Assembly: GCA_963556195.1 (NCBI GenBank)
Contig: OY744522.1
Location: 42,128,763-42,192,762 of the forward strand
Reading direction: 5' to 3'
Source: Sepiola atlantica
Taxonomy: Eukaryota > Mollusca > Cephalopoda > Sepiida > Sepiolidae
Length of the DNA: 64,000 bases
The first letter of the stretch is position 1. Each line of letters opens with the position of its first letter. The translations under genes and the position numbers were made by a program. The notes beneath the pieces are model-generated. The model was not told the DNA's origin and did no database searches. It saw nothing but the letters and a program-made list of their open reading frames with translations. This document shows positions 58,790-64,000 of this stretch, one piece after another.

Positions 58790-60560
58790 AATAATGAAAA
58801 AAATGAAAAACTAGACTATTTTTAATTTAAATCCTCCGTTCGTTAAATTAAATGAATAAATAAATAAAGTAAAATGAATAGTTAAAATAATTTTACATAA
58901 ATATTCTAGTCCAACATTTAAATAAATAACGAAATAAAATAAAGAATTAAATTAATAAAATAATAAATAAATAAGATACATGAATAAATTAGATAAATAA
59001 ATAAAATTAGAATATATTTATGAATATTTCGTTCCTTCATTTACATAAATAAATAAAATAAATATATGAATAAAATAAAAGTTAAAAACTATTTTCCGTT
59101 TGACTTTTATTTATTCAAATAAAAAAATTATATAAAGAAAGACACAAGTAAAATGAAAAATGACATTATTTGTGTATTAAATCTACCGTCGTTCATTCAA
59201 ATAAATAAATAAAATCAGTAATAAAATAAAAACATAAACAAGTAAATATAACAACATGAAAGATTAACTCTTTTTTTTCATTTAACTTCCATTTAAGTAA
59301 CTAAACACATTAAATAAACTAAAAGTGAATAAATGAATAAATAAAATGTAGCACCCGACATTTATGTCGTAATTATTACACGCATGTCTGCAGGGAGTCT
59401 TAATTATCCTAAGTAGAAAACCATAAACATGTGCAGTAGAAAGACACAGATCGAGCTAGAAATATGTAAGACCTAAGAACTTGAAATTTGATAAAAATGA
59501 TAACCTAACTATTTCATTGTGTTTTTTCTTATAGGTAGTCATCGGTGGGTAACGCTTAATTAAAATTAATAAATGAAATCAGTAAATAAAAAAAAATATA
59601 AACAAGTAATTATAATACCATGACAGATTAAACTCTTTGTATTTTCATTTAACTTCCATTTAACTAACTAAATACATTAAATAAACTAAAATCAAATAAG
59701 TAAATAAATAAAATGAAATAAAATTAATGAAATCAATAAAATAAAATAAATAATTAAAATAAAATAAATAAATAAATAATTAAATTAAATCAATAAATAT
59801 GAAATAAAATAAAATAAAATAAATGAACAAAATAAATTGAAATAAATAAAATGAATAATTAAATAAAATCAATAAATATGAAATAAAATAAAATAAAATA
59901 AATAAACAAAATAAAATGAAATAAAATGAATGTATAAAGTTAAATAAAATAAAGTTATAAAATAAAATATACTAAAATTAAATTAATAAAATAAAATAAA
60001 ATAAATAAGTACATAAATAAAATAAGAGATACAAATGTTTTTCATTTTAACTCTTGTGTTCTTTCATTTAAATAAATAAATAATTGAAAAAATAAATTTA
60101 AAAAATACAATAACTAAGTTAATAAGAATAACATTAAGATTAATATATCTTTTATTTCAAAATGTTCGCTAATCTTAAATTTACATACCAGCTAAAATAT
60201 TTGAAAGGGATAACGTAACCTGTCGTTTGTTTATCATTTATTTAAATTAAAGAACAGACGTTTTTAAAACGACAAAAAATATCATGAATACATTTCAAGA
60301 TAAAAAAGATGTAGTCTTTTAAAAACTTCTGTTTTTTTATTTATTTAAATAAAGAAATACATAAAATAAACAAATAAAATAAATAAATTACATAAATGAA
60401 ATAAAATACGAAACATCTTTTTAAAACTTACATTTCTTCATTTTAATTTAAATGAATCAATTATATAAACGAATAAACATATTTAATGAATAGATACAAT
60501 AAATAAATTCGTAAAATAATAAATAAATGATATAAATTTAATAAAATTGATAGTAAAACG
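58790..60560 (+). repeat. Degenerate (AAATA)n low-complexity region
   Basis: A-rich plus strand made of AAATA/AATAAATAAA variants, interrupted by the direct repeat at 59349-59552 and by short CTTTCATTTA-type islands. Only stop-rich sequence. Confidence 0.88.
59349..59552 (+). repeat. Direct repeat, copy 2 (partner at 56856)
   Basis: See 56856-57095. Embedded in the AAATA-rich tract. Confidence 0.92.
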
Positions 60561-60569
60561 TTCGTTGCT

Positions 60570-61260
60570 TCATGTATTTATTCTGCATGTAAAAATAAGG
60601 TTAGAGTCCTAAATATTCTACGTAAGTTTAAAATTAAGTAAGAGAAAGGGAAAATCAAATTAAAAGTTAAATGTGTAAAACTAGAACAAACGTGTACAGA
60701 AAGTAGCATCACTGAAAGGAAGTCCAAAGTGACACGTAGCGAACAGGAGAGAAAAGTATTTCTGTTTTGCAGGTGAGCTGATTGTGTTCCGACCTTTTTT
60801 CGAATCTCTGTCTTCATTAACCTATCCATCGAGAACACGCGTTAGGAGCTTCGGTGTAAAACTACGGCGTTGTAAGGGAATGCAACCTCAAATCACATGA
60901 TCCAAGTTTGCTTGAGTTTCCTTACTTTAATCTAATCCATTATTACGGATACTATACCAGAGAAGAAATCAGAGAGACTTCGGCTGTCACATCACCACTG
61001 CGACTACAGGAAGACGAACAATTGGTTTTGTTGATGAAATGGACTACAGCCACACCGTGTTAATTGTAGAAAACCCAGAACTATGATGCATTTCTTCCTT
61101 TATTTATTTGTTTTATTCGTTACTTTAAATGTCCATCTTAAAGTGCGAGTCAAATCTGAAAAGCCTAAGAATTCATCAAAACAACGTATTTTTTTGTGAA
61201 ACTTAGTTCACTCCAAATAAGGTAAGTTGCCGCAATAGACGTGAGGGCTACTGAGAATTA
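60570..61260. other. Unassigned DNA
   Basis: No recognised feature. Confidence 0.45.
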
Positions 61261-61269
61261 AGGTGTAAG

Positions 61270-61850
61270 TTTAATGGGTCATCCTTAATTTGAAGCTGTG
61301 CAGCGAGATGCTTGTTCACATTAGTTTAAAATTTCTGCATGTCCGTTCAGTCGGGGAAACAATGAACAGGAAGGGGTTTCCAAAGGACGACAGCTTGAGA
61401 AAAGAAGCTATTGGAGAATAAGGCTTCCCGTCATCTGGGTACCTCCACAGTAAATAGATGGGATTTAGCTGATTGTCAGGTTGGTCGAGTGTATTTACGA
61501 CAGAGGGGTACCAGAGCAGCACATTCTTGGAGCTCATTCCATTGAAGTAGTTGTAAAACAATCACAAGGATGCACTATTGCGGCGATAGGACAGGGGCTA
61601 CAGCTTGGTGGATAGTGATCGACTTATGAGATTAGAGACTCTTTTTGGGTCCTTATATAGGAACGAGAGACTAATGGATGGTGCAGTAGCCCAGATGTGA
61701 CAACAATACTCCATACATGGACGGGTGGTGGCTTTGTAGAGATATAGGGTACTGTCAGGTGTGAGAAGTTTTCTAGTACGGTAGAGGGATCCCACTTTCT
61801 TTGAAGCAGCCCTGGCAATGTCTTCTAATTATTTAGGTATACAAAATGGA
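61270..61850 (-). pseudogene. LINE polymerase C-terminal fragment, copy 3
   Basis: Minus strand: GSLYRTRKLLTPDSTLYLYK, ATTRPCMEYCCHIWATAPS, DPKRVSNLI, then LFYNYFNGMSSKNVL and frameshifted pieces to CTVNKYLAAQ-like sequence at 61310-61280. Same region and family as 24720-25145, extending further upstream. Several frames, 5'-truncated. Confidence 0.85.
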
Positions 61851-61859
61851 GAGTCTTGG

Positions 61860-63250
61860 GGACCTCAAAGCAACATCAGACGGAAGTTGATAGTGCCCAG
61901 GAACCAAACCACATTTGTGCAGTCAACAAATCAATACACTACTCTTCCTATGTTTCAATAGCAGATTTACCAAAGACCCCCCCCCCCCCAAAAAAAAAGA
62001 ATACATGGGTTTACTTTGAACTAATAAACTTCAAATTGAAGAAAGTCGAATACTTTGTTTTAAGTATTCATAACTCACCAATAAGACGGTGAAGGTATCC
62101 GCCATTTTTGTTCGTTGTGATGAGAGGAGCCGATACGACAACAAAAATTGGGCACCGCCTGATGATATTAATCTTAATATCCGAACACGGACAGCTGTTG
62201 GCGGCGAACACTGTATGCATTTATATTCCTCTATTTATTTTTAAAATATTTCATTTATTTTTCATAAGTCATAACAACTTTGTCTTTTCCAATCATCATT
62301 TTCAATCCTCTCATCATACTGTTCATTACCCAGCTGAAAATTCATCCATCTCATTAAATCTTATCCTCGAGTAACACATTAGTATTACAAAAAATAACAT
62401 TAGACAATGAATATCTAATTTCCTTCATATAACTCTTCCTTTCTTTGTTGTTTTATTCTTTTTATTTCGTTATTTTTAATTTTTACACGTCAATCCAATT
62501 TTTCATCCGTTTTATTTTTAATTTTTCCTGAATAAAAAAGATGAAAACAAATGGGTAATTGCCTAGTTTAAAGGCGTCGATTATTTGAAATTACATGAAT
62601 TTCAGTATTGCTCACAGACAACTTATTTTTTTTTTCTTACTGAAAATAAGGTTTTCTTAAAAGTAATATTAAATTTGATAGTAGTTATATCAACTTGACT
62701 GGTAAATCCGAAACGGAAAACTCGTTATGATGGAAAAATACAATATGAATTCCGAGTTTTTTTAACACGTCAAATGAATTAAATTTAAATTCAAAATATC
62801 TATCAGAGAAAATAACTTCTCGTCAACCACCCGCTTGTTAAAAAAACACACTTCTTTTTAAATAAAAGAAGGATGTCATTTGATTAGAAATTATACTTAA
62901 CGTCTTCTAAAACCTCATATTGATTATTTACAGCATGACGTGTGCGCGTATACCAGTCAACTTGCTATAACTAACTTATTTATTTTCTAAAAGATGATTT
63001 TTAGTTGTGGCAGCGTAAACCAGAAACACACTATATTTTAAATAATAAACTAGTAAATCTCCATTAAATGTCTCTTTTTCTTTATTTTTTTCTTCATTCA
63101 TCAATATTTCTACCCGTCCATATCTCTAATTTTATCTCTTATTTTGTATTATTTAAAGTTCTACTTTTATGCAAACATTAAATGCGCCATTTCCTTTTTC
63201 TGTCTTTCTTTCTTTCTTCTTGTTGTAAAATTAGTTGTATTGTATTTCCT
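61860..63250. other. Unassigned AT-rich DNA
   Basis: Near 62156 CTGATGA is followed by a TATTAA-TC-TTAATA hairpin and CGAACAC: a hammerhead-like relic at best. Otherwise nothing recognised. Confidence 0.4.
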
Positions 63251-63254
63251 TAAT

Positions 63255-63500
63255 AACGCCCAACATCAGAGACAATCGCGAATTGTCTTGGCTTTACGAT
63301 CGCCTCTCTATCGCCATTATTCGTGAAAACGCCTTGAGTCTGCTCTCGGCCTGTCAAGTTAGCCGGACATTAGAAAAAAAAACTATTGACTGTGATACGA
63401 TTATATATAATGAATCAGGATTTCTTGATACGGAACTAAACAATGTCCAAGTGACGAATAAGGGATTTATTTATTATTTATTGAATTATTAATCTTATAG
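63255..63500 (+). repeat. Dispersed repeat, copy 2 (partner at 6080)
   Basis: See 6080-6350. Same orientation, with a parallel open frame (NRELSWLYDRLSIAIIRENA). Confidence 0.82.
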
Positions 63501-63509
63501 TTTACTTTT

Positions 63510-64000
63510 TAATCGAATAGATTAGTGTAATATATTTGTTTCTTAATTTTTAATTGTGATTGAATGAATTCATTTTATTTATTTACTATTGTTTTAATTT
63601 AATTTTCATTAGTTTAATCAGCTAACATTGCTTACAAAAACGCAAGAAGAATAGAATTAAGTATAAACGGAGTCAAAATAATTAAAAAAACGATTAATAT
63701 AATGAAATTAAATAAACAATATAATAAAAAAATATACCGATACTATTGTGCTTCTTTCTTTTTTCCGTATTTAATTTTTTTCTTCTATTTTCTTCTTTTC
63801 TGTTCAATTTAAAAAAAAGTATTTCTTGTTTTAAAATCATTTTATTTTGTTCTTACTTTCTTACTTTAAATTATTTCTTAACTTCTTACTATTTAAGCTT
63901 CTACCACTTTTTTTATTCGTCGCTCTTAATCTTTTTCCTATTGTCGTTTGCCTTTCTTTCATATTTTATTTTTTTTATCTTATTTAATCATTTCGTTTAT
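63510..64000. other. AT-rich DNA, nothing recognised
   Basis: Low GC with T-rich runs. No feature found up to the window edge. Confidence 0.5.

Overview
This window looks like non-genic, repeat-dominated DNA from a large AT-rich animal genome. A mollusc is likely and an octopus-like cephalopod is my best guess. That is an inference from the mix seen here: very long (TA)n tracts, tRNA-like SINE modules, Penelope-like, CR1/Jockey-like, R2/NeSL-like and Ty3/gypsy retroelements, mariner-type elements and a Helitron. I find no intact host protein-coding gene. The only host-gene trace is a decayed ubiquitin C-terminal hydrolase (UCH-L3-like) pseudogene near 2.2-2.6 kb on the minus strand.

Layout. 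0-1.4 kb: decayed LINE reverse transcriptase split by an (ATT)n tract. 2.2-2.6 kb: UCH pseudogene. 3.0-4.4 kb: a tRNA-like/hammerhead repeat, then two different TA-flanked mariner-type elements. 6-7 kb: a dispersed repeat and a foldback. 8.2-11.9 kb: Ty3/gypsy pol on the minus strand, interrupted by a (TA)n-foldback-(TA)n insertion. 14.3-18 kb: TA/GA microsatellites and a 50-bp minisatellite. 20-26 kb: another foldback, U2-snRNA-like fragments and a tandemly duplicated LINE 3' end. 26.8-34.8 kb: a dense nest of foldbacks, interleaved inverted repeats, a Penelope-like element and hammerhead-like motifs. 36-37.6 kb: a homopurine tract. 38-43.8 kb: a Helitron with both termini, sitting inside a 12-bp minisatellite that resumes to 46.6 kb. 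47-50 kb: duplicated anonymous repeats. 50.4-51.6 kb: two more tRNA-like/hammerhead units. 51.6-54.2 kb: an R2/NeSL-type retrotransposon. 55-64 kb: AT-rich DNA with a U2-like copy, a hammerhead pair, (AAATA)-type low complexity and a LINE tail.

The most interesting signal is a set of candidate type-I hammerhead ribozymes (CUGAUGA, stem II, GAAAC, short self-complementary stem III, GUC, stem I). Two sequence families (A: three copies; B: four copies) can be recognised, and in both the ribozyme lies directly downstream of a tRNA-like A-box/B-box module. This architecture matches small retroelements that make self-cleaving, potentially circular RNAs (schistosome Sm-alpha elements, metazoan retrozymes, Penelope-like elements). 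Most copies carry a core or stem defect, but their consensus is complete, and the copy at 34.5 kb keeps all three core boxes.

Almost all long open frames here are products of microsatellites (for example the 477-codon minus-strand frame at 45.0-46.4 kb) and should not be taken as genes.
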